This document shows, piece after piece, positions 12,482 to 24,110 of a DNA stretch of 64,000 nucleotides. The first letter of the stretch is position 1, and each line of letters opens with the position of its first letter. Source of the DNA: Blastobasis lacticolella (taxonomy: Eukaryota; Arthropoda; Insecta; Lepidoptera; Blastobasidae). Position numbers and translations under genes: made by a program. Location: positions 2,976,001-3,040,000 of the forward strand of contig LR990057.1 of assembly GCA_905147135.1 (NCBI GenBank), written 5' to 3'. The notes below the pieces were generated by a model that was given only the letters and a program-made list of their open reading frames with translations, searched no databases and was not told the DNA's origin.

Positions 12482-12720
12482 AATCGAGCTGATTTGATGA
12501 TGAAGTCGGAAGGTGGTCATAAGAACTAATGAACGCAATAAGATAACACCATCGTGTTTGGGCTCTTTGGAATGGTCTTAATGAGTACTATAGCCCTAAG
12601 AGATATTCAAGATCTGACGATGATGACGGAAGGCGGCCTTAGGAATTAATGAACGCAAGAAGATGACCATATCGTGCTGGGCTTTTTGGAATGGTCTTGA
12701 CGTAATATATAAAGCGATAA
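12482..12720. repeat. Two-copy tandem repeat, unit about 120 bp
   Basis: 'atgatgaagtcggaaggtggtcataagaactaatgaacgcaa...ttgggctctttggaatggtctt' is followed by 'atgatgacggaaggcggccttaggaattaatgaacgcaa...ctgggctttttggaatggtctt'. A related single unit is at 1826-1885. Confidence 0.75.
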
Positions 12721-13029
12721 AAGCTTGTTTTAAAAGATATTGTTCATTTAGATTTTATTTATATTTCACATTTTAAAGGTATGATCCTTGTTTCCTACCG
12801 CCGCGGGTTATTACCTTATTTATATTATCTGCATCTGAATTGTGGGACAACGACATCGGGATGTGAAAAAGGGGTCTTACAAGTTTTATGTTCTGTATCT
12901 GTGTGTTTGTCTGGGGCATTGTAGCTCCCTATCGGGTGGACCGATTTCGATTTGATTTACTTCACTGCAAAATCAGTTTAATCAAGATGGTTTTTAGTTT
13001 TTTTTCATTAAAATCTAATCTGTAGTTTG

Positions 13030-13165
13030 GCATATATTTAAGTACAAGCAGACCTGGTAAAGGTCGCAGGTACCAACTGTATGCGGAAGGCCCAGGACCG
13101 ACCTTTGTGGAGATCTCTGGGGGAGGCCTATGCCCAGCAGTGAGTGTATTTCGGCTGATATGATA
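13030..13165 (+). mobile_element. LINE 3' fragment
   Basis: 'gcaggtaccaactgtatgcggaaggcccaggaccg...tatgcccagcagtgagtg...cggctgatatgat'. Same element as 1229-1395. Confidence 0.65.
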
Positions 13166-13609
13166 ACACTTTGTTAGACATTTATCGACACCAGTCGGTT
13201 AGACTAGGAGCCCGTGAGTGGTATTGCATAGAAACAATTTTATAGTCGGAAACTGATATCGGAAACTTTTAATCGAACATTGCGCATCGGAAAACCCAAA
13301 CAATGCTAATTATTTTCTTTGGCGTACGCAAAGATGACGTAAAAGCCTATCAAATAATAATAAAACGTTTTAGTGCAGCTATAATCTTCAACAAACACCT
13401 ATACTCGTTTGTTTTATCCTACATTATACACGTAGGTATTTACGAAAACTTCGTATGAAGTGGTTGTTCGGATAGATAGTCTTTTGTTTTTACGCCTACG
13501 CAGCCTCATGACGCCATTCCAATGAAGACGTTTAACATATTAATCTGATTCGCATTTCAGTGTATTGCATCAGAACTAAATATTGTTGACAGTGTCTGTC
13601 ACTTTTAAC

Positions 13610-13780
13610 ATAACGTTTTAAACTATGGCGGTTATTATCTCACATTTTAAAGGTATATTTCGGCTTTCCTACCGCGTACTTTTGCGCGAAATATCGGACT
13701 GCTCGTCCATAAAGGTACGCAGTAGGAATATGGAACATACCTATGTCACCTTTATTTTATCACTTTACGTTAATTTTATT
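13610..13780. repeat. Dispersed repeat shared with 57776
   Basis: 'gcggttattatctcacattttaaaggtatatt' and 'taccgcgtacttttg' also occur at 57782-57840 and in part at 12765-12815. Function unknown. Confidence 0.5.
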
Positions 13781-13796
13781 TATTATTATTATTTTA

Positions 13797-14292
13797 ATGG
13801 GAGTGGCGGTGGCCCAGTGATAACGTTATCCGACTCGTAAGCGAGAGGTACCGTGTTCGAATCCCACCTGCGTCCACCAATGACTCTTTTCTGAGTTATG
13901 TACATTAGTTTAATGCTTACCGATGCTCATACGATGAGGGAAAACCTCGTGATGAAACCTACACATTCAGGCGACTTTATGTGTAACTATGATCCAGTCT
14001 GGTCAGGTTCCCCTGGAAGCAGGGTCACGGAGTTCAGATGGCAGTGGCTCCACTGTAATTATCTTATCTGCCAAATCCAATAGCCCTAGCACAAGTGTGT
14101 CCGCGACAAAGCTCGCGCCGCGAGAGAGCGTTTGAATTTTTCTCTCAATACTAAGACGAAAGAGATAGCAATACCTATATCGCGCTTTTTCTCGCTTATC
14201 GCGCGCGAGAGCAACTTGTGCTAGGCCTACTGGTCAAAGTGGAAACCGGGTCCTCGTGCGCGACATAACCGGGATATTAACGCCAAGATGAT
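13797..14292 (+). mobile_element. SINE-A interrupted by a small TIR element
   Basis: tRNA-like head 'gtggcccagtgataacgttat' with B box 'gttcgaatccc', conserved body, and 3' end 'taacgccaagatgat'. The body is split at 14084-14227 by a MITE. Confidence 0.85.
14084..14227. mobile_element. MITE nested in SINE-A ('cctagcacaag' TIR)
   Basis: 'ccctagcacaag' at the left is mirrored by 'cttgtgctagg' at the right; the interior 'gctcgcgccgcgagagagcgtttg...cgcgcgcgagagcaac' is CpG-rich. The same interior and right end occur at 35318-35441 without the left TIR. Confidence 0.8.
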
Positions 14293-14364
14293 CTATACGG
14301 TTATTAGTAAACTTAATTCTAAACCGACTACAAAACGTTTGAAACCTCCAACAAAGTTCTTTTT

Positions 14365-14480
14365 TTCATCTGATGGACGTTGTCACCACTGCCTATAGAC
14401 ATTAGCAAAACCAAGAGTATCGCTAATGCGTTGCCCACCTATATAACACGTTGCTCTGGCAGCAAATAGGCAAATGTTCT
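14365..14480 (-). mobile_element. LINE 3' end fragment
   Basis: 'tttttttcatctgatggacgttgtcaccactgcctatagacattagcaaaacc': the same block type as 6719, more diverged. Confidence 0.5.
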
Positions 14481-14688
14481 CCACCGCCAAAGCCAGGGTT
14501 CCCCAAATCCCCACCCCATGGAGCACTTTAGCAAGTTTACATACTTATACTGAAATATCTCCTAAACTACTGAACCAATGTTTATAAAACAAAGCTGAGA
14601 TCTATTTCGATTAAACTGGCTATCAAATAAAGACAACCGCATTAAAATCCGTAAATTGGATCGGGAGCTATAATGCCCCAAACAATGT

Positions 14689-14935
14689 GGTCGCGAACTG
14701 TGGTTCCAAAAGAAACTTTTTCCCACGCACACTAAGGTTGAGGAATGAACTACCTGGAGAGGTTTTCCCTAGAGAGTACAACATGGAGTTCTTCAATAAA
14801 GGGGTAAAAAGGTTTTTACGGGGTGGGAAACGCGTGGGTGATGCCCCGGGTATTGCAAACGTCCATAGGCTGCGGGGACTGCTTACCATCAGGCAGGCCG
14901 CAAGCTTGTTTGTCACCTTAGTGGTATAAAAAAAA
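14689..14935 (+). pseudogene. Non-LTR retrotransposon RT C-terminus (CR1/Jockey-like)
   Basis: Frame reads 'NFFPRTLRLRNELPGEVFPR', 'EYNMEFFNKGVKRFLRGG', 'RVGDAPGIANVHRLR' and ends in a short A-rich tail after 'ctgcttaccatcaggcaggccg'. This is the terminal segment of a LINE ORF2. Other copies (minus strand) at 16590, 38670 and 46573. Confidence 0.75.
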
Positions 14936-15458
14936 AGACAGACACACACATACACAAAGCCACATATACAATGCCCCTCAGTTTTCATCGATAGGGAAAG
15001 ATTAGTAACGTTTTATTCTCTAAGATGCTTAAAGTTTCATTTTTGAGTAGATAATTTTTGTTTGTCGCCTGTTGCTGCAGAGAGTAAATTGAAAATTTAA
15101 GTTTTAGAAAGCTGTAGAAACTTCAAGCCATGCACCAAACTGTTAAACGCGTTTTGCTTTTTATTATCAAGTTTTTTGTTTAAGTACTACTAGCTTAAAT
15201 GGGTTTAGGAATTTGCTACAAGCCGCCTAAAGAAATCATTTTATTTTCGTGGAGACATTCATAAAAATGAATCAATTACCGTTCACAAATTCAACCGCGT
15301 ACCTATAATAAGAACTAACAGGCTGACCTATAGACGTAGTAAGTAGACATACCACATATGTAACAGGTTAATGACAATATGTCATGTCAACGTGCTGTGT
15401 CACGCGAAATATTGACTAAATTCATGTTAATAATTATCTTCATTTCACCACACGATTT

Positions 15459-15812
15459 TTTTTTATGTTATCCGGCAGACAAACAGGCATGCGGGCCACC
15501 TGATGGAAAGTGGTCACCGCCGCCTTTGGACATCAGCAACACCAGGGCAGGGGAGTCACCCGCCTCTGAAGAGACCTCTAATATACCTCCATCCCATGTC
15601 ATTCATTGTCCAAAGGAAACGATGCAATATATAATAAAAGTACTAACTACATTCTGTAATAACTTTATGAGTATAGCTCGAGAACTGAAGCCTGGAAGAA
15701 ATTGCTTTATGCGATAAGACCACTTGTTGTTTTCTCTGTTGCTACCGATATGTACCGACTGTATCCTGCATTCATGAAATAAAGTGTTCATTCATTCATT
15801 CAATAATTCAAA
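15459..15812. mobile_element. LINE 3' end blocks
   Basis: 15459-15620 (minus-oriented) repeats 'ggcagacaaacaggcatgcggg...gtggtcaccgccgcc'. 15660-15812 (plus-oriented) is 'cctggaagaaattgctttatgcgataagacc...aaataaagtg' and ends in (attc)n, the 3' UTR and tail of another LINE. 14936-15458 holds nothing recognisable. Confidence 0.55.
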
Positions 15813-16159
15813 GCTTAAGCTTTCCTAAGGGAACCCGCGGAAATCCGCGAGCTCACACTAGAAAAGAGCAAACTCTTACACAATCAGCGGTCTAGACTCT
15901 GCAGCTGACTGCACCAAATCAACATTTACCTTGAGACATCTATAGAAGTCCGCAATTACCCGACGAGAGATCATGAAATTTATTTTCGAACAACCAAACG
16001 TATACGTTAATGTCCTGGGCTGATTTAGAACCGGGATAAACTGTTTGAGCCGCGCCTGTGACGGATTAACGAGCCGCAAGCCGGTTTCAAGACTGTTTAT
16101 TGCCGTTTGAACGGTACAGGCGTTAGTGTATGGGCTGATTACAAATGTATGTACCTATA

Positions 16160-16450
16160 GATTCTTTTTAATACGAGCCTAAGCGAGAAGAGCAAAACGG
16201 CCCATTCTGACAGACGTACACAATTTGTTCCAAATGTAAGAAAGCTTATTTTATTGTACGTAAAAAACACGCAGTGCCAGGTTAGCCACGGCACAATAAT
16301 CGTGCCGCACCCGCACAATCGCCGCATCGTGTGCGCGCTAATAGGGTAGATTGCACGTTTTCAGTTCGGTTGCTACGCGGTAACTGTGAGAGCACGACGC
16401 GTCTGCGGTTACTGTCCGGTTTGTAAGCAGCTTCATATAAACGCGCCCTT
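16160..16450 (-). repeat. GC-rich dispersed repeat shared with 51530
   Basis: On the minus strand 'gcttacaaaccggacagtaaccg...taccgcgtagcaaccg...attagcgcgcacac...caataaaataagctttc' matches 51535-51735 (+) in order with gaps. No ORF conserved. Family unknown. Confidence 0.65.
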
Positions 16451-16589
16451 AAAGAGACTTCGTATAAGTTATGCAGCCAGTGGAAAGCAACTCCGCCTTG
16501 AGTCGATAAGCAAACTTGACTCGCTGCTCCGTCTATAAGAGTCGGACGTTAACTTAGCTTTCAGGACTAATGGAATACCTACTATTTTT

Positions 16590-16790
16590 ACCATTATGGT
16601 GCCATACGAGATTACGGCCAGTCTGATGGTAAGCAGATACCGTAGCCTAGAATAGTTTGCAACAGCAGGGGTACCACTCACGTGCTGCTAACCCCGTAAA
16701 AATCGTTTTACCCCTTTCTCGAAGAATTCAATGTTATACTCTTCATGAAGCGCCTTAGTGTGCGTGGGGGAAAGTTTTATTAGTACCACA
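16590..16790 (-). pseudogene. LINE RT C-terminus fragment (CR1/Jockey-like)
   Basis: Minus strand carries a decayed 'FPHAH...KRLHEEYNIEFFEKG' region and 'ctgcttaccatcagactggccg'. Same family as 14689. Confidence 0.6.
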
Positions 16791-18287
16791 CAGTAACCAA
16801 TTTGAATTTAGTCAACTTACACTGCGCTAAACTTAAAAAAACGAAATATTCTTTTTAAACATCTCCCCTATAAGCAAAAATGTGTAACGATAATAAAATG
16901 TAATATATTGAAACGAAAGAAGCATAAATATACGTTGTGCTTATTTAGCAGTCGTTCAATCAAAGTGATAGGGCAAGCCTATCGTGGTCACTTAATAGTC
17001 ACCTCGATATACCGCGAGTAAGTACGATAATAATGTATTCTGGGCTATCGCCATAAAAGGGTGATTCATTTATCACACCCGGCCAAAGGATTCGACTTCA
17101 GACGTGGCTTATTTATGACTATCTTCTGTAGCTTATGTTTATGTTAGTATCAATATCCTGTGCTTATGGTATGGAGTGGATGACGAATTGACGTCTTCAG
17201 AGGCGTGGTCGATAAAGATTAGGCATAATTGATAAGAAATATAGAAATGATGCCGAATGCCGATTGCCGATTTCGATGTGGTTTTCATGGTTTAGGGTCC
17301 AATTTTAAAATCTAGGCCTGTTTGAATCTAATTTGATTGGGTAGACCTGAGATACACCTTGTCCTCTCCGTATTACTAGCTTCCATACATTAGAGAGGTC
17401 ATTTAAAATGGACGGGCGGGAAAAAGATAAACTGCCCTAAACATTACCACGGGACGAAGTAGCGGGCAAATTCTAGTCCCAAATAAAAATTCACGAACCG
17501 CTATGACACCCGGCTACCTATAAGATCTACGGGTACTTTGAGGCAGGTCGTAGGAAAATAGGACAGGTCCAAATTTTAAACATCCTACCTAACGTGCAAG
17601 TTAATTAAAATTGTGTTGCCATCCGCTTAAACCGCGCCTGCGACGGATTAACGAGCCACGAGCCGGTATCGAGACCGCATGCGGTAATAACGAATTATTG
17701 CCATTTGAATGTATCAGGCGTTTGTGACTGAACCATGATTGAACTGATTACAGATTATTGGCGGGCCTTATGAAGTGTGTAACTCTTTTATAACCTCCGA
17801 TGGTAAAACAGGGTTGTATAAAGATGTATATCTGATGTGTGTATGTGTGTGGATCTGTCTGTGGCATCGTAGCCTCCAAACCGACCGACTTCAATTTCTT
17901 TATATGAAAAAACAGCTGTCATTGCTCATTCAAATTGTTGTTTCATTAAAATGATATTGAGAATAAAATGTATATGTCTGTTTTACTAACATAGATTGTA
18001 AGCTACTTCTACTGGGTATTAACAAAATTCGATCTCTGATAACTCTTTAAATAGGTACCTAAAATGAAATGAAAAACGGTGGGTACGATGCCACTGGAAA
18101 CCTAATAATTGTCTCAGTGTTTTATGTAATTTTTTGGTTTTGTTTAAGAAATTCTTTTTTAATGTTATTGTATTGTAAAATATTTTTTTGTGCTTTGGCG
18201 TCCATAAATATTTCTTTCTTTCTTTCAGTTTGAGAAATATTTATACCTATTATGTAGAGCATGCAGCCCTTGCCTATAACATCGTAT
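16791..18287. other. Intergenic, no gene recognised
   Basis: No credible coding region. 17820-17960 contains the dispersed 'gatctgtctgtggcatcgtagcc' repeat. A (ttct)n stretch lies near 18215. Confidence 0.5.
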
Positions 18288-18562
18288 ATATTTAGGATTC
18301 GTGCATTTTGGTATTCTCAGGCGACAGAGTTCTATCACTGGTCAGTCAATTCTTTCTGATGTAATAAAACTCTCTGTCCTAATCGTTAAGGTATTGAAGT
18401 TGTTAGAATATATTTATTTGTCATATTTAGGATTCGTACATTTTGGTATTCTCAGGCGACAGAGTTCTATCACTGGTTAACAGTCAATTCTTTCCGATGT
18501 AATAAAACTATCTGTCCTAGTCGTTAAGGTATTGAAATTGTTAGATTCTATTTATGTGTCAT
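18288..18562. repeat. Direct tandem duplication, period about 135 bp
   Basis: 'atatttaggattcgtgcattttggtattctcaggcgacagagttctatcactgg' at 18288 recurs at 18423 and the similarity runs through 'gtaataaaact..ctgtccta.tcgttaaggtattgaa.ttgttaga'. The second copy has a short 'ttaacag' insertion. Confidence 0.9.
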
Positions 18563-20036
18563 CCTTTTTATAAAATATTTTTATGTGATACGTTAGGCAA
18601 ATAGGCAAGCGGAAAATTATTACCGCGAGACATAAGCAACACCTGGGCTACCGTTCTATACTTTAGATAAAATGTATGTTTGAGGAAACTTTGGATAACT
18701 TTGGATCCCTCAAGACAGCCTGAGCATAAAAACTCAAATCACTGCTATGTAATAATTTTATGTCGACTAAAAGGAATTGGAACAATGAAAATGAATTTGT
18801 CAAATTTATTATATACTCGGTAACATTTAGACCGCAATTGTCGAAGTCTATTGTAGAGATAAATGCGATGGCCCTACGCATACAAAGAGATTTAAAATTT
18901 TCTTTCCTTGGAGCCTATATAAAGATATCTGCTCTATTAAATATTGGCAATTCTCATGTTACGGGTAACGATACCACACTATATTATATCGTCGTTACTA
19001 TTGTCATTATGGTTTATGATTATTTTCTTTTCTTTATATAAATGTACCTGCTGTGCCTAGTGATTTAGCGTAATAAATTCGTTATATTTATTTACGAAAT
19101 AAACTAAAACTTCAGCGGCAAAAGAGAATATGAAAACTAAACGAGTGTATATATATACAAAACTCCATACAATGTAGAAAGGGCTTTCTTTGAATATTGT
19201 TTACCACATAACTAACCTAACTAACATCCCTTCCTTTCTAATCCGAAATACTGATAAAGCAATATTGATGGGGCAGTTAATTGAAAATTTGATTACAAAT
19301 CAAACCGTTATTGTCTAACGTGAACCAGTCTATCAATATGGCTGATGAAGGCTTTCAGGGGCTTAAAGCCGTTTACGAGCTTAAAGCACTCGTGATGGAA
19401 GCTAATTACTTACTTGCGTATGGAGTAAATTAATGTTAACTGTGGTTGATTGGGTTTGCTCTGAGGTGCCATTTCGGTGATCAATCTAATAAATTATTAT
19501 CTCAAATATGATGGTCATAGGTTACACGTACGTACGAGTATAGGGGCACGCGCTAACAATTTTAAAGTTAAGACTTCAGTCTCCATACGATTCGTCTTAT
19601 TTTGCAACTGATGTTTACCCAATTTCTATTCCAAGATTTTTATAGGCTCTGGAAAATACCGACAATAATTTATGTTGTTTCTTTAGGCAAGTACTGAACT
19701 TCAGGAATCTATGTTTTGGCAACAGAATAGTACGCCATTACCTACGTTTAGTCATCTGGAAAAGCACCATAAGGTTTGATGGTTGCATAAATATTTCAAC
19801 AACTTTTCCCGCGCCCATGTTTTGGTAACCAAAACAGCGAACCCCCCGTGGCGTATGTACACACGCTGAAATCCGACAAAAAAAAATCCGACAGACACTT
19901 AACAACTCATCACATCTCATCTTTAACCCGGCATGGAGCCAACTTTTTCGCTGCACGATTCGAACGAACGCACAAAACTTTTTGACCGATTTCAAATATA
20001 GTTTCCTGAGGGGTGAACGAACGTTGTAGCACTGAC
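18563..20036. other. Region 3' of the minus-strand exon (probably its intron 1)
   Basis: 18563-18660 is a weak LINE-end block ('ttttatgtgatacgttaggcaaataggcaagcgg'). Otherwise AT-rich without features. If the exon at 20037 is correct, this is the start of its first intron. Confidence 0.45.
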
Positions 20037-20463
20037 CTCCTTTCTGCGTGATGTTGAACGTGCGGAGTCTGTAGGAGTCCTCGTCGGGTTCCTCGGGTTC
20101 GGGTTGTGCCGTGGGCCTGGGGACGTCGAGGAAGGCGTTGGAGCGCCGGGGTTGGCTGGAGGCTCCCGGTGGCGGGCGGCGCCTGGCTGACGCCTGTCTG
20201 CGGACCTGAGGAGGAGTCTCGGCTTCGGCTAGTCTCGGTTCGGAGCTGTACCGAGCTCTGGTCTCCTTGTCGAGCTGTTGTTGTTGTTGTTGGCGGCGGT
20301 AGCGGACCGATCGCGCGCCGGTGATGCGGGCGGACTGCGACCGCGTGGCGGGGCGGCGGCGCGGCGCCGGGGTGGTCTCCATGGGGGCCGCCAGCGCCTC
20401 CATGCTGGCCGAGGCCGGCGCGCAGATCGATTGCGAGCGCTTCGTACGTCCGTCCGTGGCCAT
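20037..20463 (-). CDS. First coding exon of an Arg/Ser-rich protein, possibly an RGK-family small GTPase
   Basis: Minus-strand ATG at 20463 opens 142 codons of GC-rich, clearly coding-like sequence: 'MATDGRTKRSQSICAP', repeated Arg/Ser patches ('RRRPATRSQSARITGARSVR'), a run of six Gln, 'RYSSEPRLAEAETPP', an acidic 'PEPEEPDEDSYRLRTF' and 'NITQKG'. Frame runs on to 19738, but base composition drops and coding character ends at an excellent donor 'ggag|gtcagt', so the exon most likely stops at 20037 in phase 1. Basic, Ser-rich N-termini ending in 'YRLRTF...KG' resemble RGK GTPases (Rad/Gem/Rem, regulators of voltage-gated calcium channels), but the GTPase core is not in view. The remaining exons should lie at lower coordinates or beyond the left edge. 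The exon is well supported; the identity is not. Confidence 0.6.
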
Positions 20464-20690
20464 GGTCGCGCCGTTACTGAGCCGGCGACTCGGCGAGCGG
20501 TCGCGGGCTACGGTCCCGAGTTCGCGGTAAATTTAGCCGGCCAGCGCTGGATTTCGGAGTGACGCTGGATCGGTAGGAAAGCGAAGCTTTGCGGATTCTA
20601 ATTGCGTGGTTAGGAGTGTTGCAGCCAGGTACGTTGGAGTGGCGATCGCGGCGATGGCTCTCGGATGCGTGAATCACCATTGATTATGTG
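20464..20690 (-). other. GC-rich 5' UTR / promoter region of the minus-strand gene
   Basis: CpG-rich sequence extends about 200 bp upstream of the 20463 ATG ('gccgcgccgttactgagccggcg' side of the exon and 'ggatcggtaggaaagcgaagc'), then falls back to AT-rich DNA after about 20690. This fits a promoter-proximal 5' UTR. No TATA box recognised. Confidence 0.4.
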
Positions 20691-21482
20691 GTAGCTTAAT
20701 TTGTTTCAAGATTTCATTATTAGTACCTATTCATGCGAAAGTTTGTAATGATATTTGGATGTTACATTTTCATTCCTGTATGCACAAAGTACTGAATTGA
20801 TAATGATGAAATTTTGAAGTATCAAATTCCAGTATAACAAATACCCAAACTCGATATGGTTCTACCGGGAACTCGACAAACGAATTTTACGCTGGAGAAG
20901 TCGCGGGAAAACATAATAAAACATAAGAAGTAACAATTGAATTTATGTAACGATTAGGTCGAATTGAACGTTTTAATAGATTTATATTAACTCTAAGAGC
21001 ATCAAAGAATAAAAGGATTTTTGTCTTCATAATTATTCGCAATACCATGTCACTGAAATTGTATATCACATACAACGCTCCGTTAAACAATATCACCATA
21101 AATATCTACTTTTACTACAACTTCAACCCAAACACTGAAATAAAACCTCTAGCCGCTGAATTCAGCGGTTGAAGCGACAGTTTCCCTCTTCAAAGCATCC
21201 CTTCACCCCCTCACTTGTTGCATTGCTAGTCTCAAAACGTCTAGTTGACACTGACTCTGGAAAAGTTTGACAACCCCTGCCTCTAAGCAACCATTACGCA
21301 AGATCGATTGGTGAAATACTCCCATTGGATACATTTTAAAGTAAAGTAAAGTAAAGTAAACTTCCCCTTTCATTTATTCGACTTAGACACACGGCATAAA
21401 ATACTTAAATATTCATAGAGAAAAAAGTAAAACAGAGACAACGAAAACAGAAAAAAGAGATACTCTTATCATATTTTCAGGT
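20691..21482. other. Intergenic, no gene recognised
   Basis: AT-rich. (agtaa)n-like microsatellite at about 21338-21360 ('aaagtaaagtaaagtaaagtaaac'). Confidence 0.5.
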
Positions 21483-22033
21483 GTGCTAAACCTTGTTATC
21501 GTTTCGAGGAAATACTAATCGATCTTTAGCTAGAAATCTGAGCGTGCTTGGCAGGTTAATCTTGAAATAAGAAATGTACGCACTAATAGTAAGATCGTCG
21601 TCGTCGTCGTCCTAGCGCTTATCCCGGCCTCTGCCAGGGTCCGCTTTCCTACCCATTCTTCTCCACTTCGCCCGGTCTACGGCATCCTCGCGTCGTAAGC
21701 CGGCATCCGACTCAGCGAGTTCAATCCATCGCTTCTTGGGTCGCCCACGGGGCCTCTGTCCTGATACCGGCAGGTTCAGACACCTATTTCCCATGTATCC
21801 CAGGCGCAGACGGGCCTCCTCGATCTTGTCTGCGATATTCCTCACGCCAAGGCTGCCACGGATGTATTCATTACGTACTCGATCGAGCCGCGTAACTCCG
21901 CACATCTACAGCACCATTTTCATTTCGTGCCAAACCTTGTTATTGTTTCGAGGAAATACTAATCGATCTTTAGCTAGAAATCTGAGAGTTCTTGGCAGGT
22001 GAATTTTGAAATAAGAAATGTACGCACTAACTA
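21483..22033. repeat. Direct repeats of about 105 bp flanking an RTE fragment
   Basis: 'ctaaaccttgttatcgtttcgaggaaatactaatcgatctttagctagaaatctgag' at 21486 recurs at 21930, both continuing to 'aataagaaatgtacgcacta'. The intervening 310 bp is an RTE LINE tail. Confidence 0.85.
21602..21912 (-). pseudogene. RTE-type LINE C-terminal fragment (best preserved)
   Basis: 97-codon frame: 'RLDRVRNEYIRGSLGVRNIA', 'KIEEARLRLGYMGNRCL', 'GQRPRGRPKKRWIELAESD', 'EDAVDRAKWRRMGRKADPG'. These are the hallmark motifs at the end of RTE reverse transcriptase ORFs. The (cgt)n on the plus strand at 21597-21610 is the element's simple-repeat 3' tail. Confidence 0.85.
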
Positions 22034-22181
22034 GCGAGCATTTAGAAAATATTAAAAGTGATGAGTACGATGTGATTCATTTTGGATTATTTTATAAGAT
22101 AAATAAGAAAAGTTACTATTCCAATTATTCCAAATATATATTTTGAGGAGCTCATCGTCCTTTAAAATTGCCACCATATAC

Positions 22182-22727
22182 AAATGACTTTCTCTGAGTT
22201 ATGTACTTTAGTACTAGACTAACCGATGCTCGCACGGTGAGGGTAAACATTGTGATAAAACCTGCACTTTCAGGCGAATGAATGTGTAACCAGGATCAGA
22301 AGTCAGGTTTCCCTGAGGTCCAATGGTAACCTGATCTGATCTGCCAAATCCTGGATGGAGCACAACCGACATTAAATCTTAATTGCCTTCCGGGTAAAAA
22401 TTTTGATTTTTTTACTAGCCCTTGGGATTCGTCAAATCAAATGTAATTATTAGGCTTGTCAAATCGAATGGTGGCTTGAACGCATGTTTGCTTGCTGCTT
22501 TCATTTTATCTATCTAGGCGCCGGTGGCGTAATGACTAGCGGGTGTGACTTGTAAGTAAAAAGGAATTCCATTACCCCGTGCCGCCATGTACTAATGACT
22601 ACCTCTAACATATGTACATTAGTTAAACACGTTGAACAAGTTAACGGAATCTCTTACAGTGAGGAAAAACATTGTGAGGAAACCTGCAAATTCAGGCGAC
22701 TGAATGTGTTAACATGATGATTATTTT
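22182..22727 (+). mobile_element. Two decayed SINE-A copies
   Basis: 22182-22375 lacks the tRNA head ('tctctgagttatgtac...aaatcctggatgg'). 22515-22727 keeps a decayed head ('gccggtggcgtaatgactagcgggtg') and a truncated body ending 'gtgttaacatgatgattatt'. Confidence 0.65.
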
Positions 22728-23877
22728 AGTAGGTATAGGAATCGTCGTAACGGAATACGGTCCGCCCACATACATAATATACAAAAGGTTTACCATCGAT
22801 AGTGCTTGCTATCCCTCACCATAGTTCGTGCCAAATGGATTGGCAATAGCTGACATTGATCTCTCTGTCAGAACTAATTTATAAGCGGTCAAAGCGATGC
22901 TGTAACGCTGTAAATAGTCGTATTCGTACAATTTAACGAAATAGAAAAGATTCCTCAATATGCCGAATGGTGGTATGTCCATACATAACTTGCTTGTCTT
23001 ATGTTGCTGCCGTCGCAGGAGACACTCCCACTTTGTTTAAATCGTTTATAAATTAAATAATTAATTGTTTATTCGTGTGCACCTACCTCCCAGACTGTGT
23101 AAGTACGAAATATCAGCTTTCTATGATTTCCAAAGTACAGCTTATCACAACTTCCTGGTTATTTGTTTTATATTTGCACATTCTAAACCACATAATGTCA
23201 CACATCTTTCTATGACTTCGGGAAGTGTCTTAAAATTTGACCGACTCACGGTGATTGAGTGCCGTAATCGACATCCGTTTTAGACAAGTACCTAAGTATT
23301 ACTAAAATCCAAAGTACCTGTGTACTCTAGACAAATTAAACTGTCTGTGTTTTACAAGTCTGCAAACTACAGCCTATCCTAATAATTTTAGATCTCAAGC
23401 TATCATGATCCAGATCAAAACCACGAGGGTTTTAAAAGTTCCAGAGAAAATATGTTGTTACTGCCCCCTGATTTGACGGGGACACCTCTGTGTCCCCAGA
23501 TATGTCTATCTTACACATCTACTGGACAATATATTACGCCACAAGGGCAGTATAATGAGACTAATAAAAACAATATTCAGGAAGCATTACATGGCTGGTG
23601 TCCAAGGGAAAGAACGAACGTCTTTGTTCATAAAATAAGAGTTTCATGCTCGCAGTATTTGCATTTGTTATTCCAAGCCATATTTTTCTTTTGTCAATGA
23701 ATTTTTCCGACATATATTACGTAAGTATCTGCTTCGCTCCTGTCCCCGATTTCAGTGACTCAACGTATAAATTATGATAATGCAGAAGAAACAAAAACAT
23801 ACGCTGCACAAGTATAGGTTTGTAATATATTACTTACTCGTACTCACGAGTCACCACAGCTTTTAATATGCATAACA
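22728..23877. other. Intergenic, no gene recognised
   Basis: No coding or repeat signal that I can name. Confidence 0.5.
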
Positions 23878-24110
23878 TAGTATAAAACAAAGTCGCTTCC
23901 CGCCGTCTGTATGTAGGGAAAGGTGGCTTAAAACGGTTACCCGTTTTGGGCTACCTTCCCCGGATTGCAATGCGGTTTTCAACTTTAGATATTGTGACTC
24001 AAGAGGATGGTTTATTTATAAGCAAGATAAAAGGATAGGTACGGGTAAAATAGGTGAATGTAGGGGTAGAACGCCACGCGTATGAAGTCGCGCCGGATCC
24101 ACTAGTGTAT
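23878..24110 (-). repeat. Repeat D
   Basis: Starts with 'tagtataaaacaaagtcgcttcccgccgtctgt' and ends 'gtcgcgccggatccactagt'. In the opposite orientation at 40086-40275 and (shorter) 34740-34917; short pieces at 57230-57290 and 63220-63290. No TIR, no ORF; likely a retroposon of unknown class. Confidence 0.65.

Noticed and set aside
19738..20036. Extension of the minus-strand frame beyond the donor at 20037
   Set aside because: Composition changes from GC-rich coding to AT-rich, and a consensus donor sits at the transition.
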